From: Acomys russatus
Lineage: Eukaryota; Chordata; Mammalia; Rodentia; Muridae
Direction: 5' to 3'
Length of the DNA stretch: 64,000 nucleotides
NCBI RefSeq assembly: GCF_903995435.1
Contig: NC_067169.1
Coordinates: 117,341,130-117,405,129 of the forward strand
Shown piece by piece: positions 33,500-44,335 of the stretch (position 1 is the first letter of the stretch; every line of letters begins with the position of its first letter). A program made the position numbers and the translations under genes. The notes under the pieces were generated by a model. It was not told the origin of the DNA and did not search any database. It saw only the letters and a list, made by a program, of their open reading frames with translations.

Positions 33500-34255
33500 G
33501 CATTTCTATTAAACCACCTCCATCATTCATGTTTCTTTGACTAAAACTCTGAGCACACTCCTTGACTCCAGTTTGTAAGTATTCATTAAATTTCATGCTG
33601 TCATCTAATATTCACCTTTCTTCCATCAAATTCCATCTAGAATTTTATTTCCTTCCCACTGTTTGACACAAGTCAATATCACCCCTCTCCTGAATTGTTC
33701 CAGCAGCCCCCCAAAAGTGTCCTAGCTTCCATGCCTGACATCTCATTTTCATTAGGAAATAAGTCTGATGGGTTGCTTGGAAAAAGAAAAGATTATGGTG
33801 CTCCCTGATTCATAGCCTTCAGTTTCTTTCCACGTCATTCAAACTGATGGTCAATGTCTCCTGTGATGGCCTGGGAGGCCTTTCATGATTCCCGCCCCTA
33901 ACCTGAAACATACTAGAGGAAACTGTGCTTTGGTGGTGCTTACTCCTGCAAGTCTGTCTATCCAGAACAAGACAGTTCATGTCCTTCAGGTTTCAGCAAA
34001 AAGCGCATCCTCTCAGTAGAGCCCTCAATGACTACCTTACTCTGCTCCACTTTTCTCCATAGAGCCAGTCTTCATTCACTCTCCTGCATATTTGACTTCC
34101 TGGAGAGAGGCTGGCCTAATGTCCATGGGGTAGTGGTTTGTGCTTGGCTCATTGTCATCTCTATTCCTAGGTCCTGGAAAAGTACCTGGCATATAACATC
34201 TACTTTCCCCCACTGCCTGGCTTTGGTATACCACCAACAAGCTCTGAGCTTCTCT
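33500..34255 (+). mobile_element. L2 LINE fragment
   Basis: 'gtgatggcctgggaggcctt', 'ccttcaggtttcagcaaaaa', 'ctcagtagagccctcaatga' and 'gaaaagtacctggcatataa' follow the L2 3' UTR order ('cttcaggtctcagctcaaat...gccttccctgacc...agtgcctggcacat'). Confidence 0.55.
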
Positions 34256-34629
34256 TGACAAACACTAGTAGTAGAATAAATAGACTCAAGAGGCAAAGAA
34301 GTAGAAATTGTCGGCTACTGTTATTAGGTCAGCTTTTGGCTCCCCCAGTCACTACTGTATAACTTTTCAACAATTTCTTCTACACATGTGGCCTATAGTG
34401 TTCCTTGGGAAGCCTTCATTGGAGGGACTAAGGCCATGAGAGTCCAGGACTATCTGTGGAATGACCCAAGGCAGGAGGCGTGCCCTTCCAAAAGAAGGAA
34501 GAAATTTCCTCGGTGCTACTGGTTTGCCTGCTGTTCACAGAATGATTGTTATCCTTTTGCCCACCTGCTCTGTGGGAGGGTAAAGGATCCACCAGACTAG
34601 CACTTGCCAGACATAATACATAATGCACA

Positions 34630-34701
34630 GAAGCCTCCTGGCTTCATGATAACTATAGTATTTACCCTGAAGCCTCCTGGCTTCATGATAACTATAGTAT
34701 T
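34630..34701. repeat. 39-bp tandem duplication
   Basis: The 33-nt core GAAGCCTCCTGGCTTCATGA...TATAGTATT occurs at 34630-34662 and again at 34669-34701, identical. The core itself holds a small inverted repeat (GAAGCC...GGCTTC). Confidence 0.9.
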
Positions 34702-34859
34702 CTCCTGCCTTCATCTGTACGTTGTAGAGGACCAGGACAACTAGGGGAACTAGGACTCTGCACGCAACACCATCCCAGTGTGTCTAGTGACTTGGATGTG
34801 GGATTCTAGAAGGACCAAACTTCTACAACTATTGCTCTAGCCCAATGTTTTTCCCCACA

Positions 34860-35020
34860 AGGTTTCTTTCTCTGTCTCAGTGGCCCCTGTCATTCTCTCT
34901 GTATCTCTTTCTGTCTCTGTCTCTCTCTCTCTCTCCCTTTCCTCTCTCCCATGCCCAACCCCTCCCTCCTCCCACTCCCTTTACCCCTTCTTTGTGTCTT
35001 TCTCTCTGTCTTTTGCAGAC
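34860..35020. repeat. CT-rich low-complexity tract
   Basis: Long (TC)-rich and (TCTC)-rich pyrimidine run that produces spurious serine/leucine-rich frames in several phases. Confidence 0.85.
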
Positions 35021-35044
35021 CTGTTTATTTTCCGTGTAAGCCAT

Positions 35045-35165
35045 AGGAATTCTCTGCTAGTTGGCACATGCCTGTAGTCTCAGCATATCAGCGGTTGAGA
35101 GGCAGGAGGATAACAAATATTTCAAGACTGCCTTGGATATGAACCACGCAGAATACAAAGAAAAC
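35045..35165 (+). mobile_element. Old B1-like (PB1/B1) SINE
   Basis: 'agttggcacatgcctgtagt', 'ctcagcatatcagcggttga', 'gaggcaggaggataacaaat' and 'aagactgccttggatatgaa' fit a diverged 7SL-derived monomer. Confidence 0.5.
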
Positions 35166-35339
35166 CAAATGAACTTCTGATGGTCAAAAATGGCCACTTT
35201 AAGGGTGAGGAGCCTGATGACAGACTTGAGATGTTCTGTAGCATAGTCAATCTCAGTGCCTCCCGGAAGCCCACAGCCTGTCCCTTCTGCTTGGAATTAG
35301 TCGGGTCAATCAAGGTATCTTACATATGAGCCTATTGAG

Positions 35340-36000
35340 CCTCCACTAAGGACAAGTATGCTTACAATGCTGAGAACACAACAATGGGCCAAAACCACTG
35401 AAGACTGTGCCTTCATGGCTGTCACAACAAGGAAGACAGATGACACATTGGTAAATAAGCCCAGTATAGATCAGATACCATCAAATTAAAGGTGACAACA
35501 TTTCCATGAGCTACCAATTAAGCTGAGCTGTCGGCTGAGCAGTGATGCAGTGCTTGTTTTTCTCCTCAAAAGACAACAGCCACTTTTGGACTCACACCTG
35601 TCTAAGTTCTGTCTGTGACCTGTATATATATTCAGTAATCTCTTCTCCAAATGCTGATCTTTGCCCTGCAGATACAGCATTGTCACAGGACACTCACCCT
35701 CACTTCAGAGCCTGATGCACAAACTGAGAATAGGAAGGCGGTGAAGTCAGCGGAAGCATACGTATTTCTTGGCTCACTGACCTGTGATGATGCAATGGTA
35801 ACAGGCCTGTGGGGAGAGCTGAATGGAAAGGTGGCATGAGAAACAATAGAGAAGGCAGACGTGAGCTCTCTGCTTTAAGTCGGACTTGGAAGAAGCATTT
35901 TAGCTCCATTTAAAAGATGGAAGAAGAATGGCTGTGCGTATTGTTTGGAGAATATTCTAAGTGAGTGAACCACAATTGCAAATGGCCCTAGGGAAGTCTT
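35340..36000 (+). mobile_element. Ancient mammalian repeat (L2/MIR-like)
   Basis: 'ctgagaacacaacaatgggc', 'actgtgccttcatggctgtc', 'gaatggaaaggtggcatgag' and 'caattgcaaatggccctagg' recall the ancient tract '...tgaacaaaacagacaaa...ccctcatggagctt...agtgcaaaggccctgagg'. Exact family uncertain. Confidence 0.35.
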
Positions 36001-36239
36001 AGTGACATGTTTGAGATACAATAAATACTCTACACTGGCAACTAGGCAACCTCATATGACACTGCACACTGGTCACAAAGACATTGTTCATGTGACTCAA
36101 GTGTTGGAATGTACCATGGTCCTCCCAGGGAAGCTTTTTTGGAAGCTGCCACAGAACCTTTTCCCTCTTCCTCATTTAGGCAGGGCTACCATGAGGCAAT
36201 TTCTGAGATGAATTTCTCATTCTACCAAGGGATGTCTCT

Positions 36240-36560
36240 TTACACCTTGTCCCTGCCGTGGTGTAAATGTGAGCACACTTCCAAAACCTATATGTGACAA
36301 CCTAATCCTCAATGTAGTACTATTGAACATGAAGCCTTAAGAGAATGGAGCCCCCAAGAACAGCGTCAGTGAGGCTTAAGGAAGCCTGTTTGTCCTTTGG
36401 GCCATGTGAAGGCCTACTCAGTAGATTCCATCTATGAGAATCTGAATAAGATGATATGTCACATTCTTGCTTCTCAGTCTCCAGAACTGTGAACTATATG
36501 TTTCATTATTCATTTGTTACCTGGTCTCAGGTACCTTGTCACAGCAATGTGAGCAAGCTT
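36240..36560 (+). mobile_element. MLT1-like MaLR LTR
   Basis: 'tatatgtgacaacctaatcc', 'gggccatgtgaaggcctact', 'cttgcttctcagtctccag' and 'aactgtgaactatatgtttc' follow the 3' half of an ancient MaLR LTR ('...gcctccagaactgtgagaaataaat...'). Confidence 0.5.
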
Positions 36561-37142
36561 AGGTGCCTGCCTCTTTGTCTGAGAGCACAGCTACAAGCAT
36601 GAGATTGTTTTGCTGCAAGATAGAAGTGATTCCTTAGCAACACAACATACTTCCTATTGTCTTCACATTGTTTGATCATTTGATCCCAGTTCTGGTGGAA
36701 CTAAGGACCTGGGATATCGATAAGAGCTCAGTGAGGCTAGAGCTGAGATTATCATAGAAAAGTGGCAGGTTAGCTCAATTAACCCCCTTCATCCGCTGTC
36801 CTTGCGGTAGACTTTTGATCTTTGCTCTAATGTCCCCTCTAATGTCACCCTCTACACTCAGCTTCTTTTCTCCAGAGCATTGACCACTTTGACTTTTTTT
36901 CTCCACCATTCATATCAAGATTGTTAATTCCATGAGCACAGGAGCCTGTCTGTCTGTTTCAGCTTATGACTTTTTGCTTGCTTTCCTATCACATAGCATC
37001 AGACCTATATGTTTTTTAATAAACATTCACAAGTCTACTCAAATCAAGCTACTTAAATGCTTATGTATTATGTTTCCCCTTTTAATATTCAAAGTCAATC
37101 CAATATCATTTAATTAATTAATATGTTGGTGGTGGTGTATTC
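36561..37142. other. Mostly unassigned; short L2-like patch
   Basis: 'caagattgttaattccatga' followed by 'gcacaggagcctgtctgt' at 36915-36955 resembles the L2 'tgtgagctccttgagggcaggg' end. The remainder is unassigned. Confidence 0.3.
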
Positions 37143-37149
37143 TTCCCCT

Positions 37150-37167
37150 CCCTTTTTTTTTCTTTTT

Positions 37168-37217
<50 letters not shown>
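37150..37217. repeat. Poly-T tract (tail of antisense B1)
   Basis: Nearly uninterrupted T run of more than 50 nt with a few C interruptions at its left end; the tail of the B1 to its right. Confidence 0.95.
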
Positions 37218-37432
37218 CAATACAAGATTTCTCTGTGTAGCCTTAGATGTCCTAGACTCACTTTGTATACTAGGCTGGCCTCAAACTGACAGTGATCCAC
37301 CAAGATTTCTCTGTGTAGCCTTAGATGTCCTAGACTCACTTTGTAGAACACTTGGCCTCAAACTGACAATGATCCACCTGCCTCTGCCTCCGGAGTGCTG
37401 GGATTAAAGGCCTGAGCCACCATGCCTGGCTG
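37218..37432 (-). mobile_element. B1 SINE (antisense) with internal 78-bp tandem duplication
   Basis: The block starting CAAGATTTCTCTGTGTAGCC is present twice in direct tandem (37223-37300 and 37301-37378), differing at a few sites ('tatactaggctgg' versus 'agaacacttgg'). After it come the normal remaining B1 parts 'cctgcctctgcctccggagt' and 'gctgggattaaaggc'. The duplicated piece is the 3' half of the SINE, so the element carries 2 copies of that half and 1 of the 5' half. Confidence 0.9.
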
Positions 37433-37434
37433 CA

Positions 37435-37920
37435 ATCTTCTTGTGGACTGTCCAAATGCTGATTTTTCTACCCCACTGTCTGGCTTCAATCCAGACATTG
37501 CACTGTGATGTTTATTCTAAGTATCTCCTATCTCAAGTTTGTGTAAGTATATCACCATTTTTTCTCTGTATTGCCAATAAAAGCCAACTGGCCAATGCTG
37601 AGCAAAACAGAGAACATGGTGGGACACCCTGGGGAGTGAGGGGTGGAGAAAGAGGAGGAAGGACAGGAGGGATGTACGTGGAGAGGACCAGGAAACATCC
37701 AGAGCAATGAGCCAGACCTAGGATATGAGTAAAAAGCAAGTGTAACGTGAGAAATCTGAATGGGAGGAAACTATACCAGCTGGGAGGTTTAGGATGGAGT
37801 AATTATTGCACAGCATTGTGCTATAGGCTAATTAAGTACATCCTAGACTCTCTATGTTAAAGAGAAACCACCGATTTATTAAAAATAAATCTATCTTAAA
37901 TATTAACAATCAGGCAATAT
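37435..37920 (+). mobile_element. Possible ERV LTR-like repeat
   Basis: 'ccaataaaagccaactggcc', then 'gagggagaaagaggaggaag'-like purine-rich sequence, resemble a rodent ERV LTR segment. The boundaries and family are not clear. Confidence 0.25.
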
Positions 37921-37954
37921 GTTATATTTTTATTTCTTTTTCTCTACTTTAAAA

Positions 37955-38160
37955 AGACACAGAGCTGTAGATATAATTGAGTTGGTAGAGTACTTCCCTA
38001 GCATGCAGAAAACCCTGAGCTCCATCTCTAGCACCCCACAAAGCAAGCATGGTAGCACAAGCCTTTAATCTCAGCCCTCAGGAGGTAGAGACAGTAGGAT
38101 CAGAAGTTCAATGTTATCCTTGGCTACATAGGATACAAGAGACTATATGAAAACAAACAA
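37955..38160 (+). mobile_element. B4 SINE (ID-like head plus B1-like tail)
   Basis: Head: 'gttggtagagtacttcccta', 'gcatgcagaaaaccctgagc', 'tccatctctagcacccc' (ID/tRNA-Ala-like). Tail: 'tagcacaagcctttaatctc', 'ggtagagacagtaggatcag', 'cttggctacataggataca' (B1-like). This fused order defines B4. Confidence 0.75.
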
Positions 38161-38189
38161 TATATAGTCAAAAAGTACCCATTATAAAA

Positions 38190-38425
38190 ATATTTATATA
38201 TGATTATATGAAGACCATGGTCAGTATCATTCAGTTGTCTGTAGCTCTTTGTCTAGGATTGGTGCCCAACAAGGTTTTCCCCTTCCATGTTAGCATGTAC
38301 ACATATATACATATATAATAAACATTTTTAAAAAGAGGCCTCAAAATTGAGAGAGAGCAAGGGTGGTATATGGGAAGGGTTAGAGGGAGGAAAGTGAAGA
38401 GGGAATAATCTGAAAGCGGGTTTAC
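38190..38425 (+). mobile_element. Lx-type 3' end fragment
   Basis: 'gtctaggattggtgcccaac' then 'gagagagcaagggtggtata' and 'gaagggttagagggaggaaa', parallel to the end of the element at 21940-22975. Confidence 0.4.
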
Positions 38426-39004
38426 AGAGTATGAAGGAAGTAAGTATAGGAAGATTGTGCAACTAAATAGGAAAGCAGGAAGAGATTAGTGTACTAAATA
38501 AGAGCAGTGGTTTCTTTAAGTAAGTACAGCAAGATAGAAAAAGGAGTTTTAAGGCAGGTACCAGAATTTGCAGAGTGACAGTCTTGGGCCTTTTCGTATG
38601 AGTTGGCCCATGACACCTTTAATGATTCCTGGAGAATAATATACTAGGACACAAAAATCACTGATGGTCATTTTCACTCTAAAATTATGAAGAAAGGGCC
38701 AGTATGACCTACTCTGTTCAGTGTACAAAGAAATAGCCTGGTGACATATCCGTGACACAGGCTAAAATAAACCATACTTTGTCACTTAAATAGTAGAATA
38801 GCCACCTAAATAACTCACATGCATAACAGTTCATTTTTGACCATAATTTGACATGCTAGCTACTATGAGAAAAGTGAGTGACTTCTGTGAATTATGACAG
38901 ATTAATGTAATTTGAAATAAGTGACATATGTTTAAAAGTATTCCATGCCAATGGATCATAACCTTCTATAGTAGACAGAAAGTGAGTTCTTACAAATTAT
39001 CTAT
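38426..39004. other. No recognised feature
   Basis: Unique-looking sequence. Confidence 0.4.
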
Positions 39005-39005
39005 C

Positions 39006-39150
39006 TTGCTGGGTGTGGTGGCACATGCCTTTAATCCCAGCACTCAGGAGGCAGAGGCAGCCGAATCTCTGTGAGTTTGAGGCCAACTTGGTTTACAAAG
39101 CAAGTCTAGGACAGCCAAGGCTACATAGAGTGACCCTGTCTCAAAAGAAA
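39006..39150 (+). mobile_element. B1 SINE
   Basis: 'gctgggtgtggtggcacatg', 'cctttaatcccagcactcag', 'gagtttgaggccaacttgg', 'aaagcaagtctaggacagcc', 'ctacatagagtgaccctgtc'. It has the same 'gacagccaaggctaca' variant as the young B1 at 24245. Confidence 0.92.
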
Positions 39151-39339
39151 TTCATCCAAATCATGAAGCTAAAAACGGGGTCTCTGTTCTGACAAGTTCA
39201 TTCTAAATCAAAGCAATTATCTGGGAGCTAGGTCCAGATTGCTGTATTATTGTGCACTTACATGATAAAACAGACGTTTTATGAGATTTTGGGACTCAAA
39301 AGAGAAAGGTATGAGGGAAACCATTGGAGAATATTGTAT

Positions 39340-39374
39340 TACTCAGTTTTCTAGAGTAGTAGCACTTATAGAAT

Positions 39375-39472
<98 letters not shown>

Positions 39473-39640
39473 GGACTTAATACAATAATTTTCACCTGTG
39501 GTCCAACTAGTACAATAATGGCTGGCTATGAATGGAAAGTCCAAGGACCCAGCAGTTGCTCAGTCCATGAGGCTGAATGCAACTATGGAAGTCACTGGGG
39601 GCGGGGGGGATTTCAAAAAACTAAAATTATAACTACCATG
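39340..39640 (+). mobile_element. Possible rodent LTR-like repeat holding a microsatellite
   Basis: 'ttactcagttttctagagta' before the (TA)n/(GA)n tract, and 'tgtggtccaactagtacaat', 'cagcagttgctcagtccatg' after it, recall a dispersed rodent repeat with the same internal AT-rich gap. Class uncertain. Confidence 0.35.
39378..39469. repeat. Compound (TA)n(GA)n microsatellite
   Basis: About 39 nt of TA followed by about 52 nt of GA without interruption. It creates an artificial Tyr-Ile / Arg-Glu repeat reading frame. Confidence 0.97.
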
Positions 39641-39649
39641 TGATAGAAT

Positions 39650-39785
39650 GTTACTATTTCTGAGCATCTCTCTGAAGGATTCCAGCTTACTATAGAGAAA
39701 CTTCCACACATGTTTGTTCCCACACTACTCAGAAAAGCCAAGATATACAGAACCAGCATCTACAGATGACTAGATAAACTACCCA
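39650..39785 (+). mobile_element. Old L1 ORF2 fragment (tentative)
   Basis: 'gttcccacactactcagaaa' and 'agccaagatatacagaacc' resemble the ORF2 tail coding for '...IAKIWKQ...' in diverged form. Confidence 0.35.
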
Positions 39786-39801
39786 GTTCTCTGTCTCTGT
39801 C

Positions 39802-39803
<2 letters not shown>

Positions 39804-39857
<54 letters not shown>
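39804..39857. repeat. (TG)n microsatellite
   Basis: Uninterrupted dinucleotide repeat of about 27 units. Confidence 0.97.
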
Positions 39858-39858
<1 letters not shown>

Positions 39859-41595
39859 CTCCCCTTTTCTAAGGATTCACTGTTAAAACTCACTGTTTAA
39901 TTCAGGAATCATTTCTCCTTATTACAGGAATTATGGATAAAACTAGCCACAGATGGTTAAACTTTCCAACTCACCCTTATTATCATTATACTTTTACATA
40001 TATTATTGACATCAAATAATACTTCTCTTTTTTGTTCTTTGTCTATTATTATTTATTTGGGAGAAACTAAATAGGAAGCAAAGCTAAGATTTTAAAGTTA
40101 ATCTTAGACATGAGAAATTCAATCTTCATCAAATTCTTGATTATCGAGAAGTCATGTAGTTGGTGTGTTGGTTAAAATGTAGAGTTTAATCTCATCTTAA
40201 GAGATGCATAACCAAAATGATAAGAACCAATCAATTATACCCAAATCAATTATAAACTGATCACAAAATTTCTCTTCATGGTCACAAATATTTACTGAAA
40301 AATATATATTCCTAAAAATTAAGACAATTTTCACAAATCTATTAAATAGGAAAGTGCCTCATCACCCCAGAGCCTTTGCTAGAGTTCAGTACAATACTGT
40401 TAGAAGGTTTTTAAAGAAAATATTAGTCAGTCAAGAATTCTTCAACAGTCAACAGAACAGTTACTATTGGCTTTCTTAATATACATCTCCTCCACCCCAT
40501 GACTGTTATTAAAAGAAAGCATTTTTAAAAGTTGGCCACATTACTACATAGCCAAGAAAACTACATTTCTAAAGCTTCATTATAGCTTAGAATGAAAATA
40601 TGAATAATTTCAAAGTAATAAGATGTAAGTGGAAGATATACATCTAATATTATTTGCTCCATCGGGGGGTGGGGGATGAAGATAAGAGACTTCTTCCTTC
40701 TTTCCTTTTCTGCTGCAGAGAATATGGGTACAATGGCCAGAGCTATCTTAGTTTCTGAGAGGATCTGATGAATGCAAATCAATCATACTTGAGGAGCCTG
40801 TAATAAATTTCAACCTGTTGAAAGTAATGGCTTTCATATTTGTTAACATCCAAACAGTCCTAGTTGATTCGAAAGATATCCTTGATCACACATTTAATTT
40901 CATTTAAACTAAGAATAAGAATGGGCTTTTGTATCTGAATACAGTCTAGTACCTTCCTGAAACTAGAAAACAAATGTTTAGTTGTCTTTGAGCCATTAGA
41001 TAATTTTTTTTTAATTTTAACATTGTATTTTTATAGCTACGAGAATGATAAAACCAAATTAATATAAATGTTTGTTTGTAAAGTGTTTTCATTATTTTCT
41101 TTAAAAGTGTTCAAATGTAAAGGTAAATATAAAAATGAATATATCTTATGTCTAGAATATAAGATTTTATATCTCTTTATAGATTCATTGTATTACTGAA
41201 TAGTTTAAAATAATTTTGTATGAGTTAGCTCTGAGGTAAATTAATCTAATTTTTCTGTCAATGCTTATACATTCATGTTAATGCTAGAAGGCCCATCCAT
41301 AGAAGTATTATATTCTTATTTTTAATATGTTAGAAACCCTGCCAGGAGGTAATGGAGCTTGCACCAATGCCAGTGAATGAATAGGAAAGCGGTGGCTTGG
41401 AATTTTTTAATTATTTAAAAAGAGCAATACTGCTGAGACTGTTACCAAGATAATCCAAAAATAATAATTTCTCCCTTTATAAAAGATGAAAATGCACAAT
41501 GGAGGATATAGCATAAATTCTGAAGCATCAAAGATTATTTTAACTCTCTACACTGCACATTGAAATGAAAATGGTAAAGCAATGTTCTAACTTTG
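39858..41595. other. 1.7 kb without recognised repeats or genes
   Basis: AT-rich unique-looking sequence; no frame with recognisable content. Confidence 0.4.
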
Positions 41596-41850
41596 TATGT
41601 CAGTGACTTGTTCACTCAACTGCACATACCATGCACAGTGGGTTCTTATACAACAACAGCAATTTAAAAAAAACTAAAAAAGGTAAAAGAGAAGATATAT
41701 AATACAAGAGAAAAGAATTAGGTGACTGGGTTTATGCCAGTGAGTGATTTATTCAACCACACATATGATGTACAATGAGTTCTTATACAACAACAAAAAC
41801 TCAAAAAGGTAAAGGAGAAGCCATATAACACAGGAGAAGTGATCAAGGCC
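41596..41850. repeat. Diverged tandem duplication, period about 137 bp
   Basis: The unit starting 'tatgtcagtgacttgttcac' (41596) recurs as 'tatgccagtgagtgatttat' (41733). Both contain 'gttcttatacaacaacarc'-like sequence, 'aaaaaggtaaa(a/g)gagaag' and 'atataa(t/c)acaagag'-like sequence. No transposon recognised in it. Confidence 0.8.
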
Positions 41851-42285
41851 AACTGCAGAAAAAGGAACATAAGTAGAATTCCAATTCACTAATTCAGTCT
41901 AATTTTATTCATTTGGAGGTTACTGACTATCTGCTATGTACCTAGATAGGCAATATTGATATGAAATTATATCAAAGCTTAAATTTGACCAAGAACCTAA
42001 TTGACTAAGAGGCTGACTGTACCCTCCACAGTTGCTATGAAGGAGTTGAGACTAAAGTCACTGTAGAGCTTCATTTGTAACAGTCAACAGAATAATTTTT
42101 CCTCTGAAATTTCCTTCTGAAAAACTATATGCATGTCTGTAGATTACAGACATTTTAGCACTCAGAAGTGCAATAAGTCAAAAAACATCATCTATTTGAT
42201 TTGGGAAAAGTTAATTGCTGCATTGTACCTGAAAGCATTCAACAGATACCCACCATTTTATGACAACAAGGGAAAATGTAAAGGT
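41851..42285. other. No recognised feature
   Basis: Unique-looking sequence. Confidence 0.4.
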
Positions 42286-43391
42286 TTGCTTTTTAATTAG
42301 TTTGGCTATGGATTTGTCTGTCTTGTTGATTTCCTAAAAAAAAAAAAAAAAAAAAAAAAAATAGCTCTTGCTTTCATTGATTCTTTGATTTGTTCTCTTT
42401 GTTCCTTTTTTTAAAATTTCAGATCTGAGTTTTATTATGTTGTGGCAACTATTCCTCTTATGTCTGCTTGTTTCTTTTTGTTCTTTGAGCTTTCAGATGT
42501 GCTGTTATGTTACTAGTATGAGGTCTCTCCAGCTTAAGTTTTTAAGAAGGAAAGAATAATTCATTAGTTTCATATATATTGTTACTTGTGGGATTGTGGG
42601 AACTGTATGAATAAATGGATACTTTTTTAATTTGTTCACTTTACATCATGATTGTAGCCTCTTCCTTCATTGTCTCTCAGCTCCACCATCCCTCCTTTCC
42701 CTGGCCCTTTCTCTAGTTTCTTTATGAAGGTACTTAGTGCTATGAATTTTCCTCTTAGCACTACTTTTGGTGTGTCCCATAAGTTTGGGAATGATGTGAC
42801 TTAATTTTCATTGAATTCTAGGAAATCTTTCACTTCTTTCTTTATTCATTCCCTGACCCAGTGGTCATTGAGCAGGGACTTATTCAGTTATCATGAGTGT
42901 GTAGGCTTTCTGTTGTTTCTGTTGTTGTTGAAGGCCAGTTTTAATCCTTCGTGATCTGATAAAAAACATAAGAGGTTATTTCAATTTTCTTGTATATGTT
43001 GAGGCTTGCTTGGGGACCGAGTATATGGCCAATTTTGGAGAAAGTTCGGTGAGGTTTGTGTGAAAAAATCAGTAGCTATCTGTGAGGTCCATTTGATTCA
43101 TGACATCTGTTAGTTTCATTACATCTCTCTGTAGTTTCTATCACAATGACCTGTCTACTGGTGAGAGTGGGAAGCTGAAGTTTCCCTGGATTTCAGAGTC
43201 TTTGATGAGAAGTCAGGTGTAATTCTCGTAAGTCTACCTTTATGTAACTTGGCCTTTCTCCCATCAAGCTTTCTTTGTTTGTTCTGTACATTTAGTGTTT
43301 TGATTATTATGCAGCTGGAGGATTTTTTTCTATTCTAAGATGTGTGGTATTCTCTAACCCTCCTTTCTCTTTATAGGCATCTCTTTCTTTG
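42286..43391 (-). pseudogene. L1 ORF2 5' half remnant (antisense)
   Basis: Antisense ORF2 between endonuclease and reverse transcriptase: 'gtctgtcttgttgatttcct', 'ctcttagcactacttttggt', 'gtgtcccataagtttgggaa', 'gttgaaggccagttttaatc', 'gaggtccatttgattcatga', 'gtttccctggatttcagagt'. An A-run of 26 nt (about 42336-42361) interrupts it, and a foreign C/T-rich 3' UTR-like piece lies at about 42615-42712. Many stops. Confidence 0.75.
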
Positions 43392-43405
43392 GGTTGGAGG
43401 AATTT

Positions 43406-43815
43406 TTTAATTTTATTTTATTAATTTATTCTTGTTACATCTCAATGGTTATCCCATCCCTTGTATCCTCCCATTCCTCCCTCCCTCCCATTTTCTCCTT
43501 ATTCCCCTCCCCTATGACTGTGACTGAGGAGGACTTCTACCCCCTTTATATGCTCATAGGGTATCAAGTCTCTTCTTGGTAGCCTGCTATCCTTCCTGTG
43601 GTACATTTACACTATGGAATACTACTCAGCTATAAAAAAGCAAGGAATTCCAGAAATTTGTGGACAAATGGATTGAGCTAGAAATGATCATAATGAGTGG
43701 GTTAACTCAGAAGCAGAAAGACTCAAATGGCATATACTCACTTATATCTATATACTGCCCAAGGGGCATGTCCCACGAAAGCCTTCACTTATAGAGGAAA
43801 GTGGGAGAGAGGGGA
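43406..43815. mobile_element. 5'-inverted young L1 with perfect TSD
   Basis: Flanked by identical 14-mers GGTTGGAGGAATTT at 43392-43405 and 43816-43829. Left part 43406-43597 is antisense L1 3' UTR with T-rich tail. Right part 43598-43815 is sense: ORF2 end 'aatactactcagctataaaa', the stop region 'atatactcacttatat', then the start of the 3' UTR 'gcccaaggggcatgtcccac'. In L1 order the right part precedes the left part, with a few hundred nt missing between. This is a twin-primed insertion. Confidence 0.92.
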
Positions 43816-43829
43816 GGTTGGAGGAATTT

Positions 43830-44335
43830 ACCTCTACGATTTTGTTGAAAATATTTTCTGGTCCTTGGAGCTGGAAATCTCTTCTATTCCTGTTATTCTC
43901 ACGTTTCATCTTTCCATGGTGTCCCTGGTTTTTTGGATATTTTGTGTCAGTCATTTTTTAGACTTAACATTTTCTTTGACAGATGTATCAATTTCTTCAA
44001 TTGTTTCTTTTAAACCTGGGATTCTCTTCTCCATTGCTTATATTCTGTTGGTGATGCTTACCTCTGTAGTTCCTGTTCTCTTCCCTAAGTCTTCCATCTC
44101 ACAGGATTCTTTTAAGTTTGTGTTTTCTTGTTTCCATTTCCATTTTCATATTTTGGACTGTTTTATTTTTTCCTTTACCTGTTTGGTTGATTTCCTGTAT
44201 TTCTTTAAAGGGCTTATTTGTTTCCTCTGTAAAGGTCGCTATCATATCATTAGAATAGATTTAAGGGCATTATCTTATGTTTCATCTGTATTAGGATATG
44301 AGGGCTCCTTTTATAGGATAGTTGGATTCTGATGG
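43830..44335 (-). pseudogene. L1 ORF1 N-terminal remnant (antisense)
   Basis: The minus strand gives ORF1-type sequence: 'ccctttaaagaaatacagga', 'aaccaaacaggtaaaggaaa', 'atggaaatggaaacaag', matching the coiled-coil coding region at 11941-12420 on the other strand. The plus-strand frame over 43727-44332 is its antisense shadow and crosses the TSD of the neighbouring insertion. Confidence 0.7.

Noticed and set aside
34845..35077. Two overlapping Ser/Leu-rich frames
   Set aside because: Produced by a CT-rich low-complexity tract in two phases.
39281..39643. 120-codon frame with long Tyr-Ile and Arg-Glu repeats
   Set aside because: It is made by a compound (TA)n(GA)n microsatellite.
43727..44332. 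201-codon plus-strand open frame
   Set aside because: It is the antisense of L1 ORF1 and runs through the TSD of a twin-primed L1, so it cannot be an ancestral gene.
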